A stretch of DNA of 64,000 nucleotides from Paenibacillus mucilaginosus 3016 (GTDB taxonomy: Bacteria > Bacillota > Bacilli > Paenibacillales > NBRC-103111), in contig NC_016935.1 in assembly GCF_000250655.1 (NCBI RefSeq), forward strand, positions 3,180,001 to 3,244,000, read 5' to 3'. Shown in pieces: positions 1 through 8,250 of this stretch. The notes under the pieces are model-generated. The model was not told the DNA's origin. It ran no database searches and saw only the letters and a program-made list of their open reading frames with translations. Both the position numbers and the translations under genes were made by a program. Position 1 is the first letter of the stretch. Every line of letters begins with the position of its first letter.

Positions 1-2
1 TC

Positions 3-155
3 TCGCATGAGGACTACATGCGGATGAATCAGATCCTGAAGGATGTGAAGGCAGGCAGGGTGCGGGCGGAAGCCTTAAAAGACGCCCAGCCTTTGCTGGA
101 CCGGATGCCTTATGCAGAGCGTGCCGGATACTCGGAAGGACAGCACAGTTCATGA
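3..155 (+). CDS. C-terminal end of an unidentified protein (partial)
   Basis: The reading frame is open from the left edge to a TGA at 153-155 and gives 50 residues, mostly charged and helical (it begins SHEDYMRMNQ and ends GQHSS). The start lies outside the window. The stop is 24 bases before the next ATG, whose ribosome site follows directly, so it is probably the upstream member of the same operon. In Paenibacillus, HAAS-type membrane proteins like the next gene often follow a PadR-type regulator, but the tail seen here does not identify the family. Confidence 0.55.
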   Translation, partial: SHEDYMRMNQILKDVKAGRVRAEALKDAQPLLDRMPYAERAGYSEGQHSS

Positions 156-179
156 ATTAAACACTTGGAGGGCACAGGA

Positions 180-1004
180 ATGGATAAGATGGACCGCTAT
201 CTGAAGGAGGTCCTCAGAGTGACGTTCCTTCGGCGTGAAGAAAAGGCGGAGTGGCGGGAGGAGATGCGAACCCATATCGACTGCTCTGTGGAAGAGCAGG
301 TGTCTGACGGATTCAGCTGGGAAGAGGCGCTGGAGCTCACCCTCCGGCAGTTCGGTGATCCGGGCATGCTTCGCCGGGATTTGACCCGGCAGACGTACGG
401 GGTCAGCATCGATGTCCTGCTGCCGGTGTCCGTGCTGTTTCTGGGCTGGTATGCTTATGCCGTGGCGGAGGAGCTGCAGGTGCATTTTTCCGGTCAAGGA
501 ATCGGGGTTGTCCCTTTGACCCTGCTGGCAGGAACGCTGTCTCTGCTGCTGACCCGAAAAACAGCTGACCGCTGGGCCGTTCTGCTGACGCTGCTTCCCT
601 TTGGGCTGGTCTTCGGACTTCAAAAGCTGCAGGTTCCCGGGGCCTTATCCTGGTATTACGGCGTCCTGCTGGGTGACCGCTGGGGATTTTACTCCGGCTA
701 TGCAGGGATAATGATCCTTCTGGGACTGCTTATTTTCCTAAAGACGCAGAACGGGAGGATCGCTTCTCTGCTTTTACTGCTGCCTGTCCTGTACTCGGCG
801 CACCAGCTGCCGGGACGGATCTCGAATTACATGTATCACCTCCAATACAGCAGTCCGAATGAGCATGGGATGTACTATATGGCTGTGACGTATCAACTGG
901 ACTCTCTTCTGATTCGGACTTTTGTATGGGTTGTTTTTCTGCTGGCGCTTCGTTACTTCACACAATTCGTGCACCACCGGCGCATCAACAAGGCCGGATC
1001 ATAA
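180..1004 (+). CDS. HAAS/permease-prefix-type membrane protein
   Basis: A 274-residue protein. The first 70 residues are soluble and match the style of the HAAS (DUF1700-like) helical domain: a MDRYLKEV start, an alternating acidic/basic helix, and the ending LRQFGDPGMLRRDL. About six hydrophobic segments follow (roughly residues 79-95, 108-122, 129-145, 165-185, 190-210 and 245-262). The ATG at 180 is preferred over an in-frame TTG at 165 because GGAGGG lies 8 bases before it. Proteins of this kind usually work beside a PadR regulator or an ABC exporter. The next two genes are also membrane or exported proteins with tight spacing (13 and 20 bases), so the group is likely co-transcribed. Function unknown. 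Confidence 0.75.
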   Translation: MDKMDRYLKEVLRVTFLRREEKAEWREEMRTHIDCSVEEQVSDGFSWEEALELTLRQFGDPGMLRRDLTRQTYGVSIDVLLPVSVLFLGWYAYAVAEELQVHFSGQGIGVVPLTLLAGTLSLLLTRKTADRWAVLLTLLPFGLVFGLQKLQVPGALSWYYGVLLGDRWGFYSGYAGIMILLGLLIFLKTQNGRIASLLLLLPVLYSAHQLPGRISNYMYHLQYSSPNEHGMYYMAVTYQLDSLLIRTFVWVVFLLALRYFTQFVHHRRINKAGS

Positions 1005-1017
1005 GGGGAGAGGAAAC

Positions 1018-1872
1018 ATGAGCACTTTACAACTTGGTGCGTCATTTGTATCGAGATTAGCCGGACTGTATATGGTCATGTCCGGGATTCGTATCCTGCT
1101 TGCCGGCGGGAGGGCCGCTGATACGGGGTCTGTCCCCCTAGGTCTGATCATCCCCGTAACAGAGACGGAGATTTACATATACAGCATCGGCATGATATCG
1201 GCGGGCGCGATGCTGGTATTCCTCCTGCCGAAGCGGGTCGGCCGGTTTTCCCGGTTCACTGTTCTCTTCGGTCTGGCAGCTGGCTCTGTGGCTGTGGGCA
1301 CGATATTCGGCTATATGGGAGTCGAGCTGCGGAAGGCGGGACCTGTCGTCATCCAGATGTTCGATTGGGTGAGATTAACCGGGTCCGGGCAGCAGCGCAT
1401 CGGCGCCTGGGTACTGCAGGGCCTGGCCTTTGTCTTCATCCTGATTGTGCCGGTGCTTCTGTTCAGACACAGATGGAAGGCGGCGGTCAGCGGGGTCGGA
1501 TTGTTCACTGTGATCCTGGCCGGGCTGACTCAAGACGCAGCGGCCGCGAAGGCGCCGCTTTCTGCGGAGTACGAAGCCCGCGCCGTGGTGGAACGATACC
1601 TGGAGTCGCTGCTCAGACACGATCTCGAGAGCATGGTGCAGTATGCGGATGACCTGAGATTCCCGGCCAAGAGGGAGCAAATCCGCCAGTACCGCACGAT
1701 CTCCGATGAAATTAGCGAAGCCCGCGTACTCTCCGTGACCAAGAAAGGCGAGAGGGTCATGGAAGCAAGAATTCATGCGGTTGTGGATGGAGAACCAGGG
1801 GAATTCACCTTCCCGGTGATCAGGAAAGGCTCCCACTGGCGTGTCATCGTCGGCCAGGATCGCCAAGCTTAG
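1018..1872 (+). CDS. Membrane protein with C-terminal soluble domain
   Basis: A 284-residue protein with hydrophobic segments near residues 10-28, 43-70, 82-100, 137-155 and 162-178. A soluble domain of about 95 residues begins around the sequence AAAAKAPLSAEYEAR. It contains a helix (VVERYLESLLRHDLESM) and a strand-rich end (RIHAVVDGEPGEFTFPVI), which looks like an NTF2-like or DUF4878-like fold, judged only by pattern. The ATG at 1018 is chosen because GGGGAGAGG lies just before it; a longer in-frame extension would overlap the upstream gene without a ribosome site. The gene is 13 bases after its neighbour, so it is probably in the same operon. No function can be assigned. Confidence 0.7.
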   Translation: MSTLQLGASFVSRLAGLYMVMSGIRILLAGGRAADTGSVPLGLIIPVTETEIYIYSIGMISAGAMLVFLLPKRVGRFSRFTVLFGLAAGSVAVGTIFGYMGVELRKAGPVVIQMFDWVRLTGSGQQRIGAWVLQGLAFVFILIVPVLLFRHRWKAAVSGVGLFTVILAGLTQDAAAAKAPLSAEYEARAVVERYLESLLRHDLESMVQYADDLRFPAKREQIRQYRTISDEISEARVLSVTKKGERVMEARIHAVVDGEPGEFTFPVIRKGSHWRVIVGQDRQA

Positions 1873-1892
1873 AGACGGGGAGGTTTATCCTA

Positions 1893-2402
1893 ATGGGTCA
1901 TACCAGGAATGTTCTAGTTCTCATGGTGATCATGGCAGCTTCGCTGTGTGCGTCAGTCTACGGAGCAGAATACTGGCGAAGCACGCAAACGCTGGAGATG
2001 CGCACCAGCCGGCCGGCAGAGCAAGTGGCAGACAATCCGGCGGAGCAGGGCGAAGCGATCGTCCGCGATTATTTTACAGCACTGATGAACGACAAGACAC
2101 TGGAGGGTACGCCGTTAACCTCATTTGAGATCGGGAGGACGGATGCTTCCGATCCCGACCGGATTCGCGTATCGGTAACGGCCCAGTTTGCGGAGGGACC
2201 GGAGTGGCCGCCCGTGGACTACTTTGTGGTTCGGGCAGGGGACCGCTACAAGGTACAAAAGCAGGTGTGCGTCATGGAGGCGCTCCCCGATACACCAGGC
2301 AAGCTCACGGCACGCTGTACGTCTGATTATACGGAGAGTATTGACGGAACCATCTCCGTTCCGGGGCCGGGGAGCGGAACTCCGGCAGAGAATGGACTCT
2401 AA
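1893..2402 (+). CDS. Small exported protein of unknown function
   Basis: A 169-residue protein with an N-terminal hydrophobic stretch (VLVLMVIMAASLCASVYGA) that can act as a signal peptide or anchor, followed by a soluble domain of about 140 residues. There is no lipobox cysteine. A segment with GEAIVRDYFTALMNDKTLEG followed by strands resembles the soluble tail of the preceding gene, so both may be NTF2-like domains descended from one another. A GGGGAGG site lies at 1876-1882. The gene is last in its cluster and is followed by a strong hairpin terminator. No catalytic motif seen. Confidence 0.65.
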   Translation: MGHTRNVLVLMVIMAASLCASVYGAEYWRSTQTLEMRTSRPAEQVADNPAEQGEAIVRDYFTALMNDKTLEGTPLTSFEIGRTDASDPDRIRVSVTAQFAEGPEWPPVDYFVVRAGDRYKVQKQVCVMEALPDTPGKLTARCTSDYTESIDGTISVPGPGSGTPAENGL

Positions 2403-2411
2403 ACCCAATAG

Positions 2412-2452
2412 AAACGGCGTACAAAGGGGCAGTCCCCTTGTACGCCGTTTTT
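2412..2452 (+). terminator. Rho-independent terminator
   Basis: A 17-bp stem (one bulged A) built from AAACGGCGTACAA and GGGG arms around a short AGT loop, followed by a T run, 10 bases after the stop codon of the upstream gene. Confidence 0.85.
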
Positions 2453-2588
2453 CACTTGAAATCCAAGAATTTATATCTTACGAGGGATCGATCCTGTAAT
2501 CTTATATTTTTGATAAACGCACATCATCCATAAAGGACGGCAAATCCGTTTATCTTAAATCCCCAGGATGGCCTGGCAGCCCAGCGGC

Positions 2589-3548
2589 TTAGTACGTCGG
2601 CCAGCCGGAGGAATCCCACAGCAGGTCGTTGATCAGCATCTTCGGCGCACCGTTGTCGGTCGCGTCGTAGGCGTGTCTGACGATAATGTTATTGTTGTAT
2701 ACGTCCTGGTGGCCGGGGCCCTTCCAGCGGTCATTGCCGCTGTCGAGGATCGTGCCGCCGTTGTTCAGCATCGAGACGCCGTTCTTGTCCAGATACGGGC
2801 CGGTGATGGAGGTCGAACGGCCGTACACGATCTTGTACGTGCTGTCCACGCCGCGGCAGCAGTAGTCGATGGAAGCGAACAGGTAGTAGTAGCCGTTGCG
2901 GTACGTGATCGTCGGCGCTTCAATGGCCCCCCCGTTCGTGGTACGTCTGGCGATCGTCGTCAGGCTGCCGGTCGGCTTCATGGTGTTCTTATCGATCTTC
3001 ACCAGCTTCAGGCCGCTGCCGAAGGAGCCGAAGCTCAGCCAAGGCTCGCCGTTGGCATCGATCGTGAGGTTCGGGTCGATCGCATTGTAGTCGTTGCCTT
3101 CCTGCGTCGTCCGGATGACGAGTCCGTCATCACGCCACTGACCGGAGCCGATGCTGGCCGTTGAGGTCAGACCGATGAGGGACGTGCGGGAGCCGAAGGT
3201 GGAGATGGAGTAGTAGAGCCAGTACCGTCCGTTGAAATAGTGGATGTCCGGTGCCCAGACGTCATTGTTCGTGTTGTTGGGGACATAGGTCTTCCACCAT
3301 GAGAGCGGTTGCAGGAAAATCTGCGGTGTACGGTACCAGTTCGTGCCGTTATCCGACCGCAGCACCTGCAGGCCGGTACCCGTGGAGAACGTGTAATAAG
3401 AGCTGCCTTCCTTAATGATGGAAGGATCATGCACGCCGATATCTCCGGTCAGGTTCCAGAAGGCGGCGCTGGCCGGGATCACGGAGGTGAGCGCCATAGC
3501 GCAGGTGAGAGCGACGGTTACGAGCCATTTTTTGGCGGGCTTTTTCAT
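2589..3548 (-). CDS. abnA: Secreted arabinan endo-1,5-alpha-L-arabinosidase (GH43)
   Basis: Cleaves internal alpha-1,5 bonds of arabinan outside the cell. The 319-residue protein has a signal peptide (KKPAKKW, hydrophobic core, ASA at 27-29) and a single five-bladed-propeller GH43 domain. The three catalytic acids of the family are visible: Asp41 in HDPSI (base), Asp158 in AIDPN (pKa modulator) and Glu210 in AIEAP (acid). Length and lack of an extra C-terminal module fit the short AbnA type. On the minus strand the ATG at 3548 follows AAAGGAAG. The gene is monocistronic, with a sigma-A promoter at 3728-3756, a cre-like site just after it and a GTAC-rich inverted repeat in the leader. Arabinose isomerase lies 37 kb away, also with sugar-responsive sites. 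Confidence 0.93.
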   Translation of the reverse strand: MKKPAKKWLVTVALTCAMALTSVIPASAAFWNLTGDIGVHDPSIIKEGSSYYTFSTGTGLQVLRSDNGTNWYRTPQIFLQPLSWWKTYVPNNTNNDVWAPDIHYFNGRYWLYYSISTFGSRTSLIGLTSTASIGSGQWRDDGLVIRTTQEGNDYNAIDPNLTIDANGEPWLSFGSFGSGLKLVKIDKNTMKPTGSLTTIARRTTNGGAIEAPTITYRNGYYYLFASIDYCCRGVDSTYKIVYGRSTSITGPYLDKNGVSMLNNGGTILDSGNDRWKGPGHQDVYNNNIIVRHAYDATDNGAPKMLINDLLWDSSGWPTY

Positions 3549-3589
3549 TACTTTTCGCTTCCTTTCAATTCAGGGATTAGGGATTACCG

Positions 3590-3605
3590 ACGTACGGCGG
3601 TACGT
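3590..3605. promoter_or_regulatory. GTAC-rich inverted repeat in abnA leader
   Basis: ACGTAC and GTACGT arms with a 4-base GGCG spacer, about 40 bases before the abnA start codon in the transcribed leader. It shares the GTAC half-site with AraR operators but lacks the TTGT/ACAA ends, so an AraR role is only a guess. Confidence 0.3.
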
Positions 3606-3701
3606 TTCCATCTACGGATCGGGTGGTATCACCTCATTTCCATTCAGGGTAAAGATGCGTTGGGCAGAAGGACCGCCAAAGGGGCTGGGGCTGAAGACCA
3701 C

Positions 3702-3715
3702 TGAAAGCGCATCCA
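3702..3715 (-). promoter_or_regulatory. cre-like site (CcpA) at abnA
   Basis: TGAAAGCGCATCCA matches the Bacillus catabolite-responsive element TGWAANCGNTNWCA except for one inner base. It lies 12-26 bases after the -10 box at 3728-3733 on the transcribed side, the usual place for CcpA roadblock repression. Confidence 0.5.
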
Positions 3716-3727
3716 ATCTACAAACTT

Positions 3728-3756
3728 ATGTTAAATAATTCAAATTAATTTGTCAA
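3728..3756 (-). promoter_or_regulatory. Sigma-A promoter of abnA
   Basis: On the minus strand, TTGACA (3756-3751), a 17-base spacer and TAACAT (3733-3728) in an AT-rich block. The leader to the abnA start is about 170 bases. The 376-base gap between abnA and the methyltransferase holds this promoter, the cre-like site, the inverted repeat and a terminator, and no gene. Confidence 0.65.
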
Positions 3757-3885
3757 TATTTTCTTTTATTAATTTATAACTATGTAAATGGTAAATGGTG
3801 CAAGCTCATCAGCCTCGCTGTCCTTTAAGGACAATGCGCATTTAGAAATAGAGGAGCCCTGGTGAGCTATACATTCTTATGATTA

Positions 3886-3920
3886 GAAAAAGGCCGCCGA
3901 ACACTCGGCTCGGCAGCCCT
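3886..3920 (-). terminator. Terminator of the methyltransferase gene
   Basis: On the minus strand GCTGCCGA pairs with TCGGCGGC (one G-U) and is followed by CTTTTTC, a few bases after the stop of the gene at 3925-4542. Confidence 0.6.
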
Positions 3921-3924
3921 TCCT

Positions 3925-4542
3925 TCAGGTTGGTTTTCTCGCGATGAGAATGCTTGCGGCATGCCGGTGGGCCACGCCGCTGGAGCAGCAATCGAAGATG
4001 ACGGTCTCGCTTACGAGTGTGTCCCAGTGCGGATAGCAGCTCTCCAATTCTTGAGGCTCGTACAGGTATTCATTCTTCCCCCAATCGGGGGCTGTTTCCA
4101 CGTCGGGATGCCGTGTGAAGGCGAACAGCACGTGAAGTCCGCCGGCTGCCGTGCGGTCCTGCCAATGGCGGAACTGCCGGGGCCGGTTCTCCGGATGCAG
4201 ATACTGGAGCGTACCGATCGAATAGATGACATCCACGGAGAGGGGAAGCATCCAGTCATTCAGGTCAACCTCCAGCGTGCGGATGGACACCTCTGCTTCT
4301 TCCGCCAGCCGGCGGGCTTTGGCAAGCCCCGCGGAGGCAAAGTCCATGGCGAGCACATCGAAGCCCAGCTTCGCCAGGAACACGCTGTCCCGTCCTTCCC
4401 CGGCCCCGAGGTCCAGCAGCTTCTTCCCCTGCCGGTTTTCTTCCGGAATGAATGCAGGGACGCGCCTCGCCAGCTCGTTAGGCTTCTTACCCCAGTAATA
4501 TGCTTCCTGCTTGTAGATCTGCTGCAGCTGATCTTTGTCCAA
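3925..4542 (-). CDS. Class I SAM-dependent methyltransferase (TehB-like)
   Basis: A 205-residue soluble enzyme. The SAM-binding motif I is LLDLGAGEGRDSVFLAKLG (about residues 42-60), followed by an acidic end of strand 2 (LAMDFA) and the motif IYSIGTLQYLHPENR. This order matches the TehB/small-molecule methyltransferase group; the substrate cannot be read. The N-terminal YYWGKKPNELAR also occurs in TehB-like proteins. The start appears to be TTG at 4542, since GGGAGG sits 9 bases before it and no ATG is better placed. It is transcribed in the same direction as the MerR-methyltransferase gene, 75 bases downstream of it. Confidence 0.82.
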   Translation of the reverse strand: MDKDQLQQIYKQEAYYWGKKPNELARRVPAFIPEENRQGKKLLDLGAGEGRDSVFLAKLGFDVLAMDFASAGLAKARRLAEEAEVSIRTLEVDLNDWMLPLSVDVIYSIGTLQYLHPENRPRQFRHWQDRTAAGGLHVLFAFTRHPDVETAPDWGKNEYLYEPQELESCYPHWDTLVSETVIFDCCSSGVAHRHAASILIARKPT

Positions 4543-4617
4543 TGATACCAGCCTCCCTTAGAGTGATGCTCTCATCATAGGGATTGACGCTGCGGCAAGG
4601 TCAAGCGCTTGGGGCTA

Positions 4618-5616
4618 TTACCGGATCGGTACCGCATAGACGATGTGAACCATACCTTCGATCTGTCCGTGTTTGGTTACATAGCCGGCATCCTCAAGCC
4701 ACTGCAGCAGCCGCGGCAGGGAGGGATAATGCTTCCCCTGCCCGGAATCGGAGTCATGATCTGAGATCACCATCCGGTCCACGATGCAGATCCGTCCGCG
4801 GGGCTGCAGCACTCTGCGCATTTCGGCTAAAGCCAGCGCCTTCTGATTGTCGGTCAGATGGTGAAAGGCGAAGCTGGTCACCACGAAATCGAACCGCCCG
4901 TCCAGATAGGGGAGCGCAAGAAAATTCCCGAGCTTCGTCTCCATCCCGGGGTTCTTCCGGCGGCATCTCTTCAGCATTTCCTTCGACTGGTCTACGCCCG
5001 CCATCTTCACCCCGAGTTCAATAAGACGTGCGGCCAGGTTGCCGGTGCCCGTCCCGATATCGAGCCCGGTCTCCCCGGGAATGGGGGCGAGCCACCGCAC
5101 GGCGGTCGCTAACGCTTCCGTATAGCCGCGGTACTCCTCGGCATCGGTAAGCACACGCTGGTCGTGGAGACCGGCCAGCCGGTCATAGTTCCACAGGTCC
5201 TTCCAGTCCCTGCGCTGTTCCCGCAGCCGTTTGGAGCCCTCGGCGAGCGCATAGATATCGTCCAGCGGCAGCGATTGGTGCTCCTTCAGCATACCGATCA
5301 TATAGTCGGTCGTCTCGATAATCTGCTTGATCTCCAGCCATTTCGAGAACATGACGGAGCGCTGAAGCTCCAGGTAATACTGCAGCTCTTCGTGATCCCG
5401 GGCATCGCTTTGCTCCAGTGCCTTCTTGATGTCCTCCAAGGGCATGCCGGATTCACGGAGTGCGATAATCGTCTGCAGGCGCCAGATATCCTTCTCGCTG
5501 AAGCGCCTGTATTGGTTGTCGTCCTGCTTGGCCGGGGCGATCAGCCCTTTTTCTTCATAGAACCGAATCGCCCGGGCCGTAATGTTGAGCCTCTCTGCGG
5601 CTTCCTTGATTTTCAT
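4618..5616 (-). CDS. MerR-type regulator fused to a SAM methyltransferase
   Basis: A 332-residue two-part protein. Residues 1-70 are a MerR winged helix (start MKIKEAAERLNITARAIRFY, then EEKGLIAP and RRFSEKDIWRLQTI). A helical linker typical of MerR dimers follows (about 75-130). Residues about 145-330 are a class I methyltransferase: motif I GLDIGTGTGNLAARLIELG, the DQSKEML acidic loop, and DFVVTSFAFHHLTD. One polypeptide thus joins a DNA-binding domain to an enzyme, as in a known group of Bacillota proteins whose targets are unclear. GGGAG lies 6 bases before the start. The second methyltransferase immediately downstream may be a functional partner. Confidence 0.85.
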   Translation of the reverse strand: MKIKEAAERLNITARAIRFYEEKGLIAPAKQDDNQYRRFSEKDIWRLQTIIALRESGMPLEDIKKALEQSDARDHEELQYYLELQRSVMFSKWLEIKQIIETTDYMIGMLKEHQSLPLDDIYALAEGSKRLREQRRDWKDLWNYDRLAGLHDQRVLTDAEEYRGYTEALATAVRWLAPIPGETGLDIGTGTGNLAARLIELGVKMAGVDQSKEMLKRCRRKNPGMETKLGNFLALPYLDGRFDFVVTSFAFHHLTDNQKALALAEMRRVLQPRGRICIVDRMVISDHDSDSGQGKHYPSLPRLLQWLEDAGYVTKHGQIEGMVHIVYAVPIR

Positions 5617-5758
5617 TGGGACTCCCTGCCTTCCATACTACCAAATTAAACGTTAACGTAACGTCAATGTAAAGAGAGGGCAGACCCGGTACATGATTGG
5701 CAGGAGAATCCGGAAGCGAACATGAATCCTTGGGGAAACGCTGCCGAGTCTCTTATAC

Positions 5759-5947
5759 AAATAACGGAACTTGGATGCGTTATCTCCTCAATCGGAATGA
5801 CTCTTCCAAGAATAAGGGAACTGAGGTTCGCTATTATTAGAAATCAAGTCCCGGTGACGCTTGAGAGAAGCAATAAAGCATCTGAGTTCCGTTATTCTCC
5901 GGTAACCCCCGGGAAATGGCCGAATAAGAAACCTCAGTTCCTTTATT
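5759..5947. repeat. Four-unit inverted repeat element (about 190 bp)
   Basis: Four related 25-27 base units at 5759-5783, 5811-5837, 5872-5896 and 5923-5947. The first two are direct (AATAACGGAACT... and AATAAGGGAACT...); the last two are their near reverse complements in the same order. Units are 51-52 bases apart within each pair and 112-113 bases from their partner, so the transcript could fold as a large double hairpin. A reading frame through it is an artefact. The rest of the 648-base gap to the ABC permease holds only an 18-base palindrome and AT-rich DNA. Confidence 0.75.
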
Positions 5948-6010
5948 TCATCACAGCTCCCCCGTTACCACCCTTGCCCCCATGATCCCCGGCGCTTTGC
6001 CGGATTCCAA

Positions 6011-6028
6011 CCGCTCTGGCCAGAGCGG
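6011..6028. promoter_or_regulatory. Perfect 18-bp palindrome
   Basis: CCGCTCTGGCCAGAGCGG is perfectly self-complementary and is followed by ATTTTCT. It lies 237 bases before the ABC permease start. It could be an operator or, with no loop, a weak terminator. Role unknown. Confidence 0.4.
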
Positions 6029-6264
6029 ATTTTCTATCCCCGTAAATCCCAGCTGGCTGGTGGGAACGCGGTATCTTTTACAGCCCCCCCGCCGGATCAC
6101 GTTAGACGTCACTTTCCATCACACACTGCCGTTATACTCATCATTGAAAAGTATCATATTTAGTTGATTAGACAGATAGATGCAGCGTTTGCAGAGGGAT
6201 ACAATGAAGACATGAAACAGGCAGCATAACAGCTCAACGGACCTGATGGGAAGGAGGCGCAGAA

Positions 6265-7227
6265 GTGGCCGAACTTACGGTAAGCGGCAAAAGCGAAACC
6301 GCCAAACGGCGGCCCGGCCGGAGTGCCGTGCGGCGGTTCCTCGGGCAGCTGGATATCCAGCTCATGGTGTGGCCCGCGCTGATCCTGATCTTCGTCTTCA
6401 GCTATATTCCGATGTACGGCGTGCTGATGGCGTTCCAGGATTACAACATTTTCGGCGGGATGAAAGAGAGCCCCTGGGTGGGGTTGAAGCACTTCAAGCA
6501 GTTCTTCCAGGCAGCGGAATTCGGGGAGGTTATGCGCAACACGATCGTGATCTCGCTCCTGAAGCTGGTCATCGGCTTTCCGGCCCCCATACTGCTGGCG
6601 CTCATGCTCAATGAAGTCAAGCATATGATGTTTAAACGGGTCGTGCAGACGGTGTCTTACCTGCCGCACTTCCTCTCCTGGGTGATCGTCGCCGGCTTCG
6701 TGATGTCCATGCTGTCGACGGATAACGGAAGCGTGAATATCGCCCTGCAGGCTGCGGGCCTCATCGGGGAACCGATTAATTTTCTCTCCCTGCCGGAGTA
6801 TTTCTGGACGATCCTGGTAGCCACCGGCGTGTGGAAGGAGATCGGCTTCGCGTCGATCGTGTATCTGGCGGCCATCGCGGGGATTGATCCGCATCTGTAT
6901 GAAGCCGCCGAGATGGACGGGGCGGGGAAGATCAAACAAATGTTCCTGATCACACTGCCCTGCATGATGCCGGTGATCATCATCTTCATGATCCTGGCGA
7001 TCGGCAACCTGCTGAACGCGGGCTTCGACGATATCCTCCTGCTCGGCGCCAACCCGGTGCTGCGCGACGTCTCGGATGTCATCGATACGTACGTCTACCG
7101 CGTAGGGATTCAGAATTCCCGCTACTCTTACGCAACCGCCGTCGGATTGTTCAAGGCCGTGATCTCCGTTGGCCTGCTGGCTATGGCGAACTACGCCGCA
7201 CGCCGATCGGGGAACTCTCTGTGGTAG
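6265..7227 (+). CDS. Carbohydrate ABC importer permease, LplB/UgpA-like
   Basis: A 320-residue inner membrane permease of the CUT1 family with about six transmembrane helices and the cytoplasmic EAA loop (EAAEMDGAGKIKQMFLITLP, about 218-237) that contacts the ATPase. It starts at GTG 6265 with AAGGAGG 7 bases upstream. It is first in a set permease-permease-binding protein-response regulator-kinase. No ATPase is encoded here, as usual for LplABC/YtcQP-type importers that share an MsmX-like ATPase made elsewhere. The substrate is probably an oligosaccharide from plant polymers, inferred from the family. Confidence 0.9.
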   Translation: MAELTVSGKSETAKRRPGRSAVRRFLGQLDIQLMVWPALILIFVFSYIPMYGVLMAFQDYNIFGGMKESPWVGLKHFKQFFQAAEFGEVMRNTIVISLLKLVIGFPAPILLALMLNEVKHMMFKRVVQTVSYLPHFLSWVIVAGFVMSMLSTDNGSVNIALQAAGLIGEPINFLSLPEYFWTILVATGVWKEIGFASIVYLAAIAGIDPHLYEAAEMDGAGKIKQMFLITLPCMMPVIIIFMILAIGNLLNAGFDDILLLGANPVLRDVSDVIDTYVYRVGIQNSRYSYATAVGLFKAVISVGLLAMANYAARRSGNSLW

Positions 7228-7273
7228 GCGGCCGGGAGAGATGGCGAAAGATTAACCGAAAGGAGAGAAGCTT

Positions 7274-8170
7274 ATGATCCGGCTCAGCCCGTCGGACCGC
7301 GTCCTGATGGCTTTCATTTATGCAGCGCTGGCCCTGCTCGCCTTCACGACCTTCTACCCGTTCTGGAATGCGGCGGTGATCTCGTTCAACAAGGGATCGG
7401 ACACGATGCTCGGCGGCGTGACGTTCTGGCCCCGCGCCTTCACGTGGGAGAATTATGAAATCGTCTTCAACGACAAACGGATCCTGACCGCCTTCGGCGT
7501 CTCGGTGCTGCGGACCGTGGTGGGGACGGTGCTCTCGGTGCTCGCCACCGCCTTGTTCGCCTACGGGCTGTCGAAACGGGAGCTCATGGGCCGCAAATTC
7601 TACATGGTGGTCTGCATCATCACCATGTATTTCAGCGGGGGGCTGATTCCGACCTTCCTGCTCATCCGCGGACTCGGCATGATGAACTCGTTCTGGGTGT
7701 TCATTATCCCTTCGCTGATCTCCGTGTGGAATATGATCATCTTCCGCACCTTTTTCCAGGAGCTTCCTGCCGGTCTCGAGGAATCGGCGAAGATCGACGG
7801 CTGCGGCAACTGGGGCACGTTCATCCGGATCGTAATGCCGCTCTCGGGGCCGGTGGTGGCGACTCTCGGGCTGTTCACCGCCGTGTATCACTGGAACGAC
7901 TGGTTCCTCCCGAGCATCTACATTACGAACCAGGATCTGTTCCCGATCCAGACGATGCTGAAGCAGATCCTGAGCTCCAACATCATGAGCGAGCAGATGT
8001 CGCAGATGGACTCGGCGGCCCAGGGGCGGCTCGGCCAGATGCAGACCGTGACCACCAAGTCGCTGTCGATGGCGACGATGATGGTGGCTACCGTGCCGAT
8101 CATGCTCGTGTACCCGTTCGTGCAGAAGTATTTCGTCAAAGGGGTGCTCGTCGGCTCGCTTAAGGGCTGA
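7274..8170 (+). CDS. Carbohydrate ABC importer permease, LplC/YtcP-like
   Basis: A 298-residue CUT1 permease with six helices, the second half of the transport channel. The EAA-like loop is ESAKIDGCGNWGTFIRIVMP (about 171-190), and the end KYFVKGVLVGSLKG is the signature tail of this subfamily. AAAGGAGAG lies 7 bases before the ATG. It follows the first permease by 46 bases and precedes the lipoprotein gene by 80 bases. Confidence 0.92.
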   Translation: MIRLSPSDRVLMAFIYAALALLAFTTFYPFWNAAVISFNKGSDTMLGGVTFWPRAFTWENYEIVFNDKRILTAFGVSVLRTVVGTVLSVLATALFAYGLSKRELMGRKFYMVVCIITMYFSGGLIPTFLLIRGLGMMNSFWVFIIPSLISVWNMIIFRTFFQELPAGLEESAKIDGCGNWGTFIRIVMPLSGPVVATLGLFTAVYHWNDWFLPSIYITNQDLFPIQTMLKQILSSNIMSEQMSQMDSAAQGRLGQMQTVTTKSLSMATMMVATVPIMLVYPFVQKYFVKGVLVGSLKG

Positions 8171-8250
8171 TGTCCGCCTCCCGCAGGGTGATGGCTTTAC
8201 AAGCATGAGCTGTTCACATACAATTCCGATGAATGAGAGGGGTTAACGGG

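Noticed and set aside
5722..5985. Frame of 87 residues across the intergenic repeat
   Set aside because: It reads through the four-unit repeat element and has no ribosome site.
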